From contig JAKZAN010000005.1 of NCBI GenBank assembly GCA_023053545.1, positions 4,588,001-4,652,000 on the forward strand: 64,000 nt of DNA, in the 5' to 3' direction. Shown here in pieces: positions 10,166 through 22,632 of the stretch. Position numbers and translations under genes: made by a program. The stretch is from Lepidurus packardi. Taxonomy: Eukaryota; Arthropoda; Branchiopoda; Notostraca; Triopsidae. The stretch's first letter is position 1. Each line of letters starts with the position of its first letter. The notes under the pieces were generated by a model, which was not told the origin of the DNA, searched no databases, and saw nothing but the letters and a program-made list of their open reading frames with translations.

Positions 10166-13100
10166 CCTAGCTTTCTACAGGACAGCTCGGCATACGGGAA
10201 CGTCGCTCCATTTTCATAAACTTTCTTGTGTTCGCCCACAATAATTGGAAACGAAACGAGTGCCATGTGGGGCCATACGCTGCAACAATGAAGTATTTGT
10301 GTGCAAGCACAAACTCTTATAGAAAATCTTATAGATATTAATTTATTTTTCCAGACATGACCCAATTCCTTTTCATGCTGTCATGCATTTTTCCAAAGAC
10401 TTTTTGTGACAGCAAAGGGATGCTAAGGCTTGCGCTTATCTTTGATTTAAGAACTTTCCCGTCGTGTTTCTTTGTCTTTCATGTTCCAAAGCAAGATGAC
10501 GGGATGGTGCTCAACATGGCATCTCTAGGGTCAAAGGCTACCTTGTTGCTCTGATGGCACCAACACGACTCCCTGGAAATGCCGCAGACGGGGCTCGTAA
10601 CTAGACGAGCATGTAGCGTGCATGACGATGATGTATAGTGCGAACCTAGAAGAAAACAAAAAGAAAAACAATGTTATAAAGACAAAAGTGCGCAACAAAA
10701 AAGCCGGGAAAATCTGCACGGTATTATAAAAAGAAACTGACATAAAAGCACTTGTTCAAGAACAAATTCGCTCGACTATATAAAAAATTGTTGTGCTGCT
10801 CACCTCCGGAATCTTGTGCATACAGTAAGCGCATGCAAATAGAAGCCAATGGCGATCACGCGTTACACACAAATTTTTGCTAGGATACGATTTTCTTGTG
10901 TAAGCTCAGAAAAAGATTTATATCTTTCACGCTTTATAGCCTTTTATCATGCCAAGCAACGAGGTCTTGACCAACAAATTCACAAGACCTGCTCAAGCAA
11001 AACGTCGCCCTCTTCAAAATACTCCTCTTCTTGTACCAACAAAACGACGCCCCCTTGCAACCCTTTCAATCTAGTCTTGTATATACACACATCTCTGGGT
11101 ATATAAAATAAACAATGCAACATGGTACAGTACATACATAAAACAGCTTGGGCTACAAAACAATCCAAATCACCCACATCATCCCCAAACTCGGAACAAA
11201 TCGTTCTGGGAATGTGAACAGAAAATCCTTTCATATGCATAACAATGTAAAAGTTGACCCAACTTCAACTGACAACTTGAGAACATGTATATACCTGCAT
11301 ACCAGAAACGCTTATATAAAAGGAAAAACCCAGATAACAAATTCTTTTACCCAAAAGGTATCGAATAGAAAGTTACTCTGTAGCATCAACGGATTTTGTT
11401 ACAGATCTTTGTGATTTTATTTTTTATTTTCATACAGAGCAGATTCATTACTGGCAATCCACTCAGGTCATTTTCAAAAGCGACCACGACTTTTCCACCA
11501 ATCTTGGAACTTTTCTTAAAAAAAGAAAGAAACTAAGGGGAGCGCGGGAAACGGAAAAGGATGTATAGCTCGAGAACCAGGCTTTTTCCCTTTAATAGAT
11601 AATAGAATGAAGACTCATTGAAGGGTTTCCCAGACGCTTGAAAGGAGATTCAAAAGTAAAAAGGTTGAGTTCGTTTTCAATGCTGTACTGCCATGACATG
11701 GACCCTTCTTGTATACTGGTTCACACCGATACAGGGGGCAAAAACGAGGGGACCCCTCCTTCTCTTGTACTCGCGATCTTGTACAACTCGTCAATCTATT
11801 CAAGTAAAGTACTAGTAAATGGACAAGAAACAAGCTACGCTTGGCTACATCTCACTGCGTTCTACAACACCGCGGTCAATGCGTGGAACAAAAGTTCAAT
11901 CTCTCTCTACACACCCCTTGAGCTTTACCCAGCCCTGGGAGAGAATGGGGAATGTTACTTAAGACGACACTGTATATACCAGCGCTGTCTTTTTCTTCCT
12001 TTTCTTTCCTATTTATTTTTTTACTTTTCTTGTGTGTGACTTCAGCATGTAGTGAAAACACCACCCCATGTGAGACCACAAAAAGGACATAGGGAAGGTC
12101 TAATATCGCTCCACATTTATCATCATGCAAGCCCAGCTGTACAGGCGATGCTAAACATTCAACCATCTCGTACATTTCGTTTTATATGCCTGCTAATTGA
12201 CTTCCTCAAGGTGTGTCCGTGTCAGGTGTCATCCATGCCAAGTCAAAGGCGGCGAGGATTGCAATCCGTATAAGCGACGCGCCGCGCCGCATGAAAAATG
12301 GTCTGAGAAACCGCCGAATGGGGTTCATAATGGCCTGTAAAGGAACCCAAAAGACCTCCGATTAATAACTCTTGGACAATTCTATACACCTTTTTTTCAA
12401 GCACGTCCTTTTAATAGAGAAAAACTTGGCAACAAACACGCCTGTTAACAAGAGAAAAATTCCCGCTATAGAAAATCGCGGTATAACACTCCGTTAGTTT
12501 AAATAACTTGTCGGCCCACGTAGGGATTCATACCTATTGAGTGTAAGATTTATTTAAATAGCCAGACACTCGCTAGAATTACAACCTTACTCTAGTTTAA
12601 TTTAATTTAAAAGACGCCTGCTGAAGAAAATGAATTAAAAAAAAGAGAGGAAAGAAAAAAGAAAAACGTTCCAGTGCTGCACATAACACTGGCAGCTAAG
12701 TAGCTCTGGGAGCCATTTTCTTGTATGTTTATGGCTTAAAAAAAAACAAGTCTGGACATGAATTCGAGTTTAAAGTTGTGGCCGAGTGCAAGCGGGCATT
12801 TTAGCCTTTTATAAATGCCGTCCGTTTATCCAGAGTAACTCTGTATGTGTGTGTGTATATATATATAGTTTAGTGTGAACTTTTGGACTTGCCTTATTTG
12901 CTTGAGCCCTGTACGGACTTGGACCAACACCTTTTAAAATGCCCAGTACTGTATCAACACGCCCTAGCCGCTCTTTTGCTCCACATTTTCGTATTCAGTT
13001 ATTCCCGTAGCGCACATTTGCATAAGTGCAAACTCGCCAGGACTTTCCTCGGCAGACGGAGAAAGTGACGCGGGAAAACTTTTTTTCGTTTTTCACTGCC

Positions 13101-16100
13101 CAAGTTATTGGATTCCAAACGTTCAACAAGCTGAAGTAAACTTGACTTGAGCAATAAGCTTCCCCCAACTCTCTGAAACCCAAAAAGCCCTTTTAAAATG
13201 CAATTACATTGTCTGATACATTAGCCCAAACTTCTGCATATTTTAGTTTTGGGTGTAGTAAAATTCTCAAGTCTTTTACTCGTTGTGGCCTCCAATCTGG
13301 AATTCTGGATGGCCCCAAAAATGGAAATCAGGTTTGAAACCCCAAAGTTTCAAAAAGCGCCAGCAACGACATGACTTGCTTTGGATGTAACCAATTTTTA
13401 TACGGTAATGTTATGTAGAATCGATTTCAATCCCAGTGCCCAAAATTTTAGCTGGGAGGGGACGAGACCGATGGAAGTTGATGGAAATTTTGAGGGGCGC
13501 GCAAGTGGATCTAATCATTCGGACAGGCAGTGCCCGGGCTTCGGGGTACAAATACACAAGCGCCTATGCAGCTTGCGAGGATATCTCATTTGCATCCATT
13601 AAAAGTTTTCATCATCTTCTTCCCATCTGTCGACTGATGGATTGCCACAGGCGAGGTGTATTCGATTGATGGAAAGAAATGACGTCGAATTGCTCTCTCG
13701 TGGGTGCTTTTTGCTATATGGCTTGTGCTCACTGCATGATGATTTAGGTACTCTCTATACGTTTTTCGATGGCCACGGCAAAATGGGGAATGTGAAGCAA
13801 TTGTTTAATCCTCTTCACTGTGTAGCAACTAATGTTAAATCCTATACAGCTTTAATTATTTTAACACACCTTAGTCGTAAACTGTTTTTCTTGAGCATGA
13901 CGTATAATGAATCTCCCCAGAATTAGATTCACACTGGAACCTGACCACCTCCAAAAGGTTCGCTCCAAATTAACTAAAACGTATTTTCAGGCACAGAAAC
14001 TGCAGGAATCGGAAGTTAGCCAAGAGCTAAACTATCCCTTCAAAGACGGACTTCCACTTCTGGTTGTACAGTAGAGGAGGGTATAAGAACACACACATGT
14101 TGTACTCCGGAAGGGACAGAAAGTGTACCATACAGTAATCCGAAGCTCGGAGATGAAACTTGGGTGTGGGACGGGAAACAGGACATAGGTTTTTAGGTTT
14201 TAAAAATCTTAGGGCTGCACCATGTGTGTGGGGGAACTTTTGCCTAATGTGGCGTAGTGATGCGGGAATCAGAAGACGTCAAATTGCTTTTCCAAACGCC
14301 TCCAGGCGCTTAAACTCTTCTCCCTGCTGCTAAACTAATTTCCTGCTTGATCGTGTCACGTGAAAAAACGTCCCTCCAGGCTTGACGTTTTTGCACTTTT
14401 CTATACTCACTGTTTTTCTTTAATGCTGAACCTAGCACTAAACTGTTGGCCCGTTTTCTGTACCAATCAACGGTACCGTCTACAACATCCTGGATTTTAA
14501 GAACGGTGACTCGGAACTCTTTGACAAGGTCTTTGTTTTTAGCAAAAATTTATAAGATTTTCCCTTTTAAGAAAAATTAATATATAAAGAAAAAAGTTGT
14601 AACCGAAGAGCTTAAATTTTTTTCCCGACATCACGAAACTTATGAAAAGCGAAAGTGCATAGCAAGCTAATAAGGAGGCTTTTTATTATAATCTTACGTT
14701 GTCAAGTAATAACATATTAACATATTTTAAGAGCCAGGACATTATCTTAAACAGACAAAGGTATAATCTTCCCATCAAGGACAACGTATTTGTAACTTTC
14801 GCTGCCCAGCGAGGAATACGGATATAAAGTACTGGGACTCAGGGGAGTGGAGCAACGGGGAGAAGAAGAAGACGTATAAGAACCGACAAAATGCAAAAAA
14901 CGCAGGAAAAATGGACTTTCTTCCCTTATTAAGTATTCAAAGCTTTTCAATTAAGGGAGGAAGGGCGCCAGAACGGCTGTTCGGACACAGGATCTGGCTA
15001 TTCAGGGCTCGGATTACGTACGAAGGAACCCGCACCGAGGATTTTTCAACGGTTGGCTCAATCTTCTGAGGAAAAACAACATCTATCCACTCCCCTAAGT
15101 CTTTTCAATATCGGTTTTAAGGAAAAGATCCCCTTCCCGCCGTAGCTAGAGAGGGCAGGAAAGATTAGGTAACTAGATACCGGGCTACTTACCAATGAGT
15201 CTGGCCACTTACGGGTTTTTTCCCTTTCAGACAGAATAAAAGGTGACCGATCGCAATAGGGGACTGAGTATACAAATCAACAGCAACGACATCATAAGAG
15301 GAGCTCCCTGGTCCCTTGTTGACGACGATGTCAAGACCTTGTGGAGAATCTTAAGCTCAACCAGACATGGAATTTGTCAGTTGTGCTTATAATTCGCAAA
15401 TCACCGGCTTTACTCTTTTAAATATACGCGACGATAGTGTTTCTTAGTGTTTCTTGGGCTTGTTTATGAATTTGAATTCGACTCTTCTCACATTCCCTTA
15501 CGTTTATATGTTACTGAACTCTAATAGGCAGAGACTTGTTTCTGAGTATACATTAATGTTAATATAAACCTGTAAGCTCAACTTACTACTCTTGGCTGGC
15601 GTGTTTCCAACTATAAGTACGGTATACATTATGAGATATATGAGCTTTAATTTCCTTACTCATGACAACAAATAGAATAAAAGTAAATGAATTAATGGGA
15701 AAGGAAATAAAAGTTGGAATACTGTGGTAACCAACGGTTAATAGTCTGTTTCAAGGGGTTTCAGCTCGTTAGACTTAGGGAAAAGGACCTATACTACTCT
15801 GGTGGTCCCTAGCTGGTCCACCTAAGGGATATTTTCCTATCTTCGTCTAAGTATATGTATTGGTATCCGCAATAGGTTTTCAGGTCTAGAACTTGATGAA
15901 ACAAAAACAGTAGCTTGTCCTTCTGAGCTCTAACTTTTGGAGCAACTGGCTTGCTTTCTTCTTAGCACAATAATGCCTGCGTATGCAAATTAATTGTTGT
16001 TATGAGTTGAAATGCCTGTTAGTTTTCTGAAAAATGTAATTCGCAAGTACGTAGAGGTTTTGACAATAATAAGTTATACAGGATAATCGAATGAAAGTTT

Positions 16101-17711
16101 CTTGAAAGCTTAAAATACATTCGAAAATTTTTTATTTGCTTGGTTTGAAAGCAGACAATAGATGGCTGTACCTTCCGTGGAAACTAAAGAATACGTCAAA
16201 TTAAAGGTAATATCGCCATGGTGACATCGCTGACATACACTACTCAAGCATTACGTGTATCAAAACGATTAAAATTAAAGCAATTATATCGTGACAGTTA
16301 GGACGGCTTGGATGTAGGAGTAATCTGTATAATCACATGTATGCTAACTTTCTACATTATCTTTTAAATTGCGCATGGTTTGTTCCCCCATACCATACCG
16401 TACTCGCCAATTAGGGAGAAATGAAGGTTGGCTATTACAACCAAAATGCATTAAATTCGCGACCGGTTAGCGTTTTTCGTGTTTGCAAAAATCAGACTCA
16501 ATCTTTTAAATTAGGCCATGTCTACATATAAACGTAGTAGTATTTTAATTTAGTAGGCCATGATTAGACGAGCGACGGAACATTAAATCGTTAAACGTTA
16601 AAGTGCCGAAAAACTGATTCGGACATGGAAAATGTAATATTGGAAAAGTGTAATGAAAAAAGAACGAGCTTTTGCCGACGGCTATTCCCTAATCCACTTA
16701 CATCAATTGAGAAATTGGCCTTCTTTGACTCAAAGCCCTATCTTACCTATGCGAAGTAATCCCCTTTTGCCAATCCGCCTTTTGCCGACCTTTTTGTGCA
16801 CAGAATGGGGTTATTTTGCTTTTGTCTTGCCGTATTCTTCACAGAAGACTGCCACTGTACAGTTCAATACCTCTGTGCGTTAGTTTCGCCACAGATGATA
16901 GGCAAAAATAATCAAAGCGAAAGTTACAATTTAGTTGTGTTCCTTTCCATGACTATCATAAGAAGATTCCGTTCACGGCTGGCAGACTATTTTGATACAT
17001 TTGTCGATAAGTTCATAAAAGACGAACATGGATTGATGAAAAAAAATCGGTAAGATTACTACTTATGATTAATCACCTTTCTTCCCGTTACGTCTTTCGC
17101 TTATCTTCTCGTACAAAGACTGGGAATTGAGAAATCACGGTGATTTATTCTCAACGTGCACTTGACGTTCTTTGTATCATTGGACGGTGTAGAGAGCTGC
17201 TACCGTACGAATAACACATTTTACTTAATTTGTTTGCAAAATTCACAACTCGGATGCCCTCGAGACTTAAAGAGAGTGGAAGCGCTCTTGCGAAATCTTA
17301 TATTATACTACAGAAAAGAATTATCTTATGTATTATTAGTTATCTGATTCGTACGAATAGATCAAGTTGCTGACTGGAAAACTGCTTCTCGGCGCAATTG
17401 ACAAGCCATATGGATTCGTCGATCAAGGGAAAAATAACCAGAGCAGACTTAAATCTCTACCAGCAACTCTGTGGAGGAAACTTAATTAAGACATCAGTAG
17501 CTTAATTTGTGAAAGAGCCAAGAGAGGTACCCTGTGACCCCAATTATAGACTTGACACTTATTTATTCAGAGATAAGTGGGTAATGCTAAACCTTTTCAA
17601 CACGATATAGCGTCATTAGTCCGTGTGTTTTTTATGAGTAAAATGATTGTATTAATAAAACCCTAATAGTGTACCCAAAAGGAATACATGAGAGAATATA
17701 GTTACAGTATA
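10166..17711. other. Intergenic; no gene recognised
   Basis: AT-rich DNA with short ORFs only. A TG/TA simple repeat lies at about 12845-12868. No domain, tRNA fold or conserved exon pair was found. An 85-codon ORF at 16796 has a hydrophobic start but no other support. Confidence 0.45.
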
Positions 17712-18187
17712 CAGTGAACCTTGGTTTGCTAGCTTAAATCGTTCCGCAAACGTGCTGGTAATCCAAAGCACTCGTATATCAAAGCGAATTTCCCCATAAG
17801 AAACAATGGAAACTCAGATATTTCTTTCCAGTATTCAACAATTTTCAATGCAAAAATTATTTATACTCGCATAAAGTAATCGAATTTATTAATTGTTGTG
17901 CGACTTTAACAAGGAACCTATCAATGGCAGTTGTTTTTGCTTCCTTTTGATGATCTCGCGGAAATGTGACATTGCATTGTCGTTAGACAGATTCATCGCT
18001 CGCACTGCTACAGCCTTATTCGGGTGGTGCACTATATGAGTAATACAGCGTATTCAGCGTAATATACAGCGTGTACTGCTCGTATATCAAGACATGGCTC
18101 GTATATTGAGTCAAAATTTGTTAAAACTTTTTGCTCGTCTTGCAAAACACTCGCAAACCAAGTTACTCGCAAACAGAGGATTCACTG
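17712..18187. mobile_element. Non-autonomous Tc1/mariner-pogo (Tigger-like) DNA transposon
   Basis: A 476-bp element with imperfect terminal inverted repeats begins CAGTGAACCTTGGTTTGC on the left and CAGTGAATCCTCTGTTTGC on the right (reverse complement). It is flanked on both sides by TA (17710-17711 and 18188-18189), the target duplication of this superfamily. Inside it is rich in variants of CTCGTATATC and AACTTGGTTTGCGAG, a style I associate from memory with Tigger-type miniature elements of other animals. No transposase ORF is present, so it would depend on a transposase elsewhere. Confidence 0.8.
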
Positions 18188-18254
18188 TACTAATATAAAG
18201 GAATACTGATTGTGACTTACGATTCTGCGAATTTTAGTATGTCATACCCTATAC

Positions 18255-18418
18255 CAGTGGTTTTCAAACTGTGAGCCACGTCTCCTAAGGGAGCCGCAGG
18301 TCTTTGGCAAAAGCGGTTGGCTACTTGGTATTATATAGCATTATATATCGGAGGGAGCCGCGGTGTGTGTCATGCTTGTGTCAGGGGAGCCACGGACCAA
18401 AAAGTTTGAAAACCACTG
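18255..18418. mobile_element. hAT-superfamily MITE with perfect 8-bp target duplication
   Basis: A 164-bp element with perfect 16-bp inverted ends, CAGTGGTTTTCAAACT, is flanked by identical CCCTATAC copies at 18247-18254 and 18419-18426. End sequence and 8-bp duplication are diagnostic of hAT elements. The interior repeats a GGGAGCCGC-like motif three times. It has no coding capacity. The undamaged duplication suggests a young insertion. It lies 67 bp from the Tigger-like element. Confidence 0.93.
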
Positions 18419-18426
18419 CCCTATAC

Positions 18427-19029
18427 CCTTAGACATAAGGTCATTCGAAAAGGTCCTGGATGACCATGAATTCTTACGCTAGACTGACCCGGATATGCCC
18501 AATATGCTACCTGGGGTTTTCGATACACTTTTCTATACCCAAACCATCGCCTTTTCCTTGGCTTTACCATCGAAAATGGGCTTATTTGGCATCCCATGCC
18601 CATGGTCACACACGAAAAGCAAAACCGCGGAAGTCCATCAAATTGCCATCCTTTTGCCAATCTTTTGTAATTAATGTGCCTCCAAAAGATACTCAATGAG
18701 CCGTTTCGGAGTACGTTATTATTAAGTCTTCTCATCAACGCATAAACGGAGGCTTTCTGACCAAAGAGAGACACGTGTGTGCTAGTTTGTCACGTATTGT
18801 GAGCTTTACGCGATCGCATTGTGCTGTCATAAATCCCATGGTAATCAAAAGTGTAAAATACTAGTAAGATTTATTAATATGTAAGGTACGGTTAATTAAT
18901 CCTAGTTGAAGACTTAATAAATAATTTTAATTTGTGTTAGGAAAGCTGGGTAAAGAAGACATGATCGTGCCGTGTATAAACCAAACAAAACATTGTTTCT
19001 GCAAACAGAACACACAAGCATAACAAAAC
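18427..19029. other. Upstream region of the TMEM60 gene
   Basis: About 600 bp without a recognised gene. A 117-codon minus-strand ORF at 18421-18774 has no known domain and begins in MITE flank sequence. It probably contains the TMEM60 promoter, but no TATA box is obvious. Confidence 0.4.
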
Positions 19030-19443
19030 ATGGCTATTTTACATAGAGCTCTGTTTGTCTGGTTCTTGTGCCTCACTTTTCTGATATTGCTTGCCCTTCA
19101 ACTGGATCATAGAACGAAGTGGTCCTGGTTCATTGTCTTTATTCCTTTATGGGTCATGGACAGCATCGTGCTAGTTTTTGTGCTTTTCCGCCTCTTAACT
19201 TTGTGCCAATCCCGAAGCCAAAACAGACTTCACATTCTCTCGGTGTTAAAACGCAAAGGATCATCCGTGTTGTTTCTTTTGTTGAAAATTGCCTCACAGT
19301 GTACCATTTGCTTAAAACTGGATAACCCTTTCTGGGACTTCCCCATGCCTTTCGTTTTTATTCCCATTTGGTTACTCTTAGGGGGCATTTTCATACAACT
19401 CACATTTGCCTTAATTGCTGCTGGACGCAGAAGTTCCAGCTAG
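19030..19443 (+). CDS. Tmem60: Transmembrane protein 60 homologue
   Basis: A single-exon gene for 137 residues, close to the 133 of vertebrate TMEM60. Four hydrophobic segments are visible (about residues 5-22, 35-55, 77-95 and 101-128). It carries the paired motifs F-I-P-L-W-V-M-D (about residues 38-45) and F-I-P-I-W-L-L (about 112-118) and a conserved L-x-L-D-x-x-x-x-W-x-W start, all familiar from the TMEM60/TMEM185-type family. It is a multipass membrane protein with no well-established biochemical role. The ATG follows an A-rich AAAAC context and is the first in frame. A canonical AATAAA lies 92 bp after the stop. Its 3' end faces the SNX29-like gene. Family assignment is by recognition of the sequence. 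Confidence 0.88.
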   Translation: MAILHRALFVWFLCLTFLILLALQLDHRTKWSWFIVFIPLWVMDSIVLVFVLFRLLTLCQSRSQNRLHILSVLKRKGSSVLFLLLKIASQCTICLKLDNPFWDFPMPFVFIPIWLLLGGIFIQLTFALIAAGRRSSS

Positions 19444-19534
19444 CCTACATCTATAAATATTTACGTAAAATTTCCTCTTGTAAAGCTCTATGTAATGTCG
19501 GTAAACGTAAGTACACGATTGTAACAAATTTCCA

Positions 19535-19540
19535 AATAAA
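19535..19540 (+). terminator. Polyadenylation signal of TMEM60
   Basis: An AATAAA hexamer 92 bp beyond the TMEM60 stop, the only canonical signal before the convergent gene. Confidence 0.6.
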
Positions 19541-19752
19541 GAGTCAAGCTTATTCACTCAACTTCACGCGGAATGCATTGCCCATTAATGACTGGAAGAC
19601 ACTGAAGCCGCCGACTTCAAGAAATCAACCTTGAATCACACTCCATTATATAAAGGCGAGGTAGTTTCTGGCGGACTTCTGTTAAAAAGGCTCTTCGCAG
19701 GGGTTTTCTTGACTGAGAAATGTTCACTACCAGAAATTCAGAGTTAATTTTC

Positions 19753-19777
19753 CACCTTAAAACTATTATTTAAGGTG
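19753..19777. other. Perfect hairpin next to the SNX29-like stop codon
   Basis: CACCTTAAA and TTTAAGGTG form a 9-bp perfect stem with a 7-nt loop. It lies 3 bp past the stop of the minus-strand gene and between two convergent genes. A 3'-end or termination role is possible but not shown. Confidence 0.6.
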
Positions 19778-19780
19778 TAA

Positions 19781-22147
19781 TTACCCGAAAAAAGGAATCT
19801 CTTTAATTAAAGTAGTCTTATTTGGATGCAACGCTAATTCAGGTGATGTAGGAAGCCAAGCATGGATTATGGATCGCAAATAAACTTGCAACTTGCGTCT
19901 TCGCCTCTCAACAAACTTGGCATCTTTGTTTCCGAAGCTTTTCTTAGGCGGAAAATCAAAAGAAAAGGCTAAAGGATCAAATTTCTTCAATTCTTGCTGC
20001 AGGCAGTAAAACTGCGAGTAACGACGATAAACATTCCACTCGTCGTCTCTAATACGAATATAAACCTATGTAAAGAAATAAAGCTTAGCTTGAATTCGAA
20101 TGGGATTAAAATTGTATTTACATACTTGGTACACGTGATGAATATCAGTCCCAGCTCTGGCCAGGAATGCTGAAGGGATCCAGATATTGATTAGCGCTAG
20201 ACTATCTTCGCTCTCAATCGACATTGTATCTGGCTCAGGTCTGTTGCGGAGATCACGTGGCAGTGGTCCTCTTAAGTGTTCTAATTCTCGTTCTAGCCGA
20301 CCAATGAGCGAGTCTTTCTTGCGGAGACAGTTTTGCAGATGGTCATTAAATTCTACGAGTTCACCGTGCATTTCAGCGATTTGCACCAACTTCTGGGAGT
20401 ATTGGTCGGCTTCCTGATAGTAATCCCGAACAGCAGGGGAATTAGGCGAAGTACACGTTTCTTCTCTTATCTTGTTCCTGCCAACCTTTAACAAGTGCAT
20501 TGCTGCGACATACTTCTTTAACTGAGCTTTCAGGAGCGTGTTTTCCTTGGCTAAAATATCGAGTTTTTTCTGCGTTTCCAGTTTCTGTTGTTCCCATTGC
20601 GCTTCTTTCTCTTCCAATGCTAGTTGGAAGGTGGCTTCTTTTTCCCTTAGCCCTGCCAAGTCATCTGCCAACGAATTGGCTCTTTCTTCGGCCAAATCTT
20701 TCTTGGACACCACCACCATCAATAGCTCCTTCAACTCTCCTGAACGCAGTTCATTTCATTTATATCGTATATCTAGGATACAAGTTTACCTGCATGATAA
20801 GCATTTGGGATAGTATCCTCTAACGGTTTGGTTGTACGTCCTTCAGTGACGGAACTGTCAGAATTGTTATCACTAGACATAAGGTGGCTCATGCCGTCCT
20901 GGTAGGGAACTAGCTCTTCATCTTCGGGCCAATCTAAAGGTCGTAAAATTGTACTACAACTTGGCTCTTGACCGACTTCTGCTAAATTGGAATCCATGGA
21001 CGAGCTCGGACGTATCTGTGGTTCAGTCCTTGAAAAATGACGTCTTGAAGGAAGCGAATGGGCTTGGCTAGTACTGTAAGAACCAGAAGGACTTGGAGTC
21101 GAAGTTATTGTTGGGGAACTTCTGGAGGGTTTTAGTAGTGATGGGGAGCATGGTTCGTCATTGTCGAACGAAATAACTTGAGTAGGCACCTTCCTTCTGG
21201 TTTTAATGGCACAGAGAGTTTCTAATAGGATAAAGAAAATAGGAAGCAAAGAAACGCAACGAAAAATACTACTGTAAAGTTAATTACGGTCATTGGATAT
21301 CAGTGAAATTTTAGGCTCCGGATCGGGCAAAGTAGGAATGATATATTTATCCAAACTAGGGTTGTTCACGCTCAAAGCAAACAGGACTGTTTTCAAACCT
21401 AAGAAAAGAAAAAAAATGTTAGAAGGACAATTAGATGAATGTTTACATCATGAAGTTCAAGCCCACCACTTGCTGCCGAGGATAAGATACTGGTCCTTTC
21501 ATCGTTTCTGAGGAAAGCCCAGTCTTCATAGTATTGAGAAAGTCTGACATTGTCACTTGTGAACATGGAGATGTACCGCTCCAAGGAATTTTCATTGAGA
21601 GCTGAACGAAGCCATGCCCGTCCTCTTCCGTAATCTTGATGAACTTTTGGAAGGTTATTATACCTCTCGCGTTCATGTTTGGTTAAGTGTTCTTGAATAA
21701 ACGCCCAGAATGCTGCAGATAGAGCAACTTTACGTTTGAACGTTACATTTCTAGTTTAAACTACTTGGGAAGTCTGCATTCGTACTGCCTACGGATAGCG
21801 TGAGACCATTAGTTACCAATTCTCCAACTTGCCTAAAAAAAGAGAAGACACTGTATCGTAATTGAACAGACAAATAGAGAGGACTCTACATAGAAGGACA
21901 AAGGCGATATTTACATTTACCTGAGGTTAAAATTTGTAAGAAAGCTTAACGACGACGTAGAGATCAGGGGCTTGACTCTTAAACCATGTTGAAATACTTT
22001 CTCAATACTGGAACATAGAGTGGCTACTGCAGAGTCTGCTTCTGTTGCTAGTTCTGTTCTCCCGCCAAAGCGGGTCTGACATTGCTTGACGGAATCAATC
22101 AAGGCCAACTGAATTTTATGGACTTCATCATTACTCTGCTTCGCCAT
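19781..22147 (-). CDS. Snx29: Sorting nexin 29-like protein (RUN and PX domains)
   Basis: Seven coding exons spliced by hand keep frame for 660 residues: 22147-21921, 21832-21765, 21712-21467, 21398-21288, 21221-20790, 20739-20126 and 20065-19781. Residues ~20-205 are a RUN domain (small-GTPase effector fold) with F-W-A-F-I-Q and R-A-W-L-R-x-A-L-N-E. Next come a Ser/Pro-rich linker (~240-355), a coiled coil (~365-520), and a C-terminal PX domain (~535-655) with R-R-Y-S-Q-F and the P-P-K-K-S-F-G-N-K loop, the phosphoinositide-binding features. The order RUN, coiled coil, PX is that of SNX29, which is longer in human (about 813). It is expected on endosomal membranes. Introns are 50 to 89 nt except for a few longer. 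The exon 2 donor (AA|GTAGTT) is the least certain join. Confidence 0.9.
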
Positions 22148-22475
22148 ACTTACTAAAATAATATGTTAATCTTTAGGACTTTTCATATTTTTATTTATTG
22201 CTTCAGCATTCTGTTTAAAAATAGACAAAAGAGAAAAAACTTTTATTTTTGCCACCCACTGTTTCGTTTCGTGCATCAGCTGATCAAATAGCGTTGCCAA
22301 GCATTCATTTTTTTTATTTAAAAAATACAGCTAAAAAACTACTAAAATTAGCTTAAAAATATATATAAAAGTAACATAGTATAATACTATCTATTAACGC
22401 TGTTAATAAGTTCACGTTTAATTATCAACAGACCATGAGACAACGTCGATTTGGTCCTCTTTCCTCATCCTCGTC
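22148..22475. promoter_or_regulatory. Shared divergent promoter and 5'-TOP start of RpL10
   Basis: About 300 bp separate the SNX29-like ATG (-) from the RpL10 leader (+). A pyrimidine run CCTCTTTCCTC at 22456-22466 looks like the terminal oligopyrimidine start of a ribosomal protein mRNA, which would place translation under growth (TOR/LARP1-type) control. No TATA box is evident for RpL10, as usual for this class. A CAGCTG E-box core lies near 22279. Confidence 0.6.
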
Positions 22476-22632
22476 TATTGGTGTCCTTGAGTCCTTCTGA
22501 CAGGTATGGTTATTCTGTTGTATCTTAAAATATCTTAGCCATCGTTCAAAAATTTGAAAAGCAGTTTATGTGAAAATCGTCAAAGCTCCTGTCAGTGTAA
22601 TAATTTGGATATTTTGTATTTCAGGACCAAAG

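Noticed and set aside
12883..13068. Plus-strand frame with DQHLLKCPVLY, like the C-terminal H-x-C-P motif of non-LTR reverse transcriptases
   Set aside because: No reverse transcriptase or other LINE sequence precedes it.
22504..22624. RpL10 leader intron as possible snoRNA host
   Set aside because: No RUGAUGA/CUGA pair with terminal stem, and no H/ACA hinge and tail.
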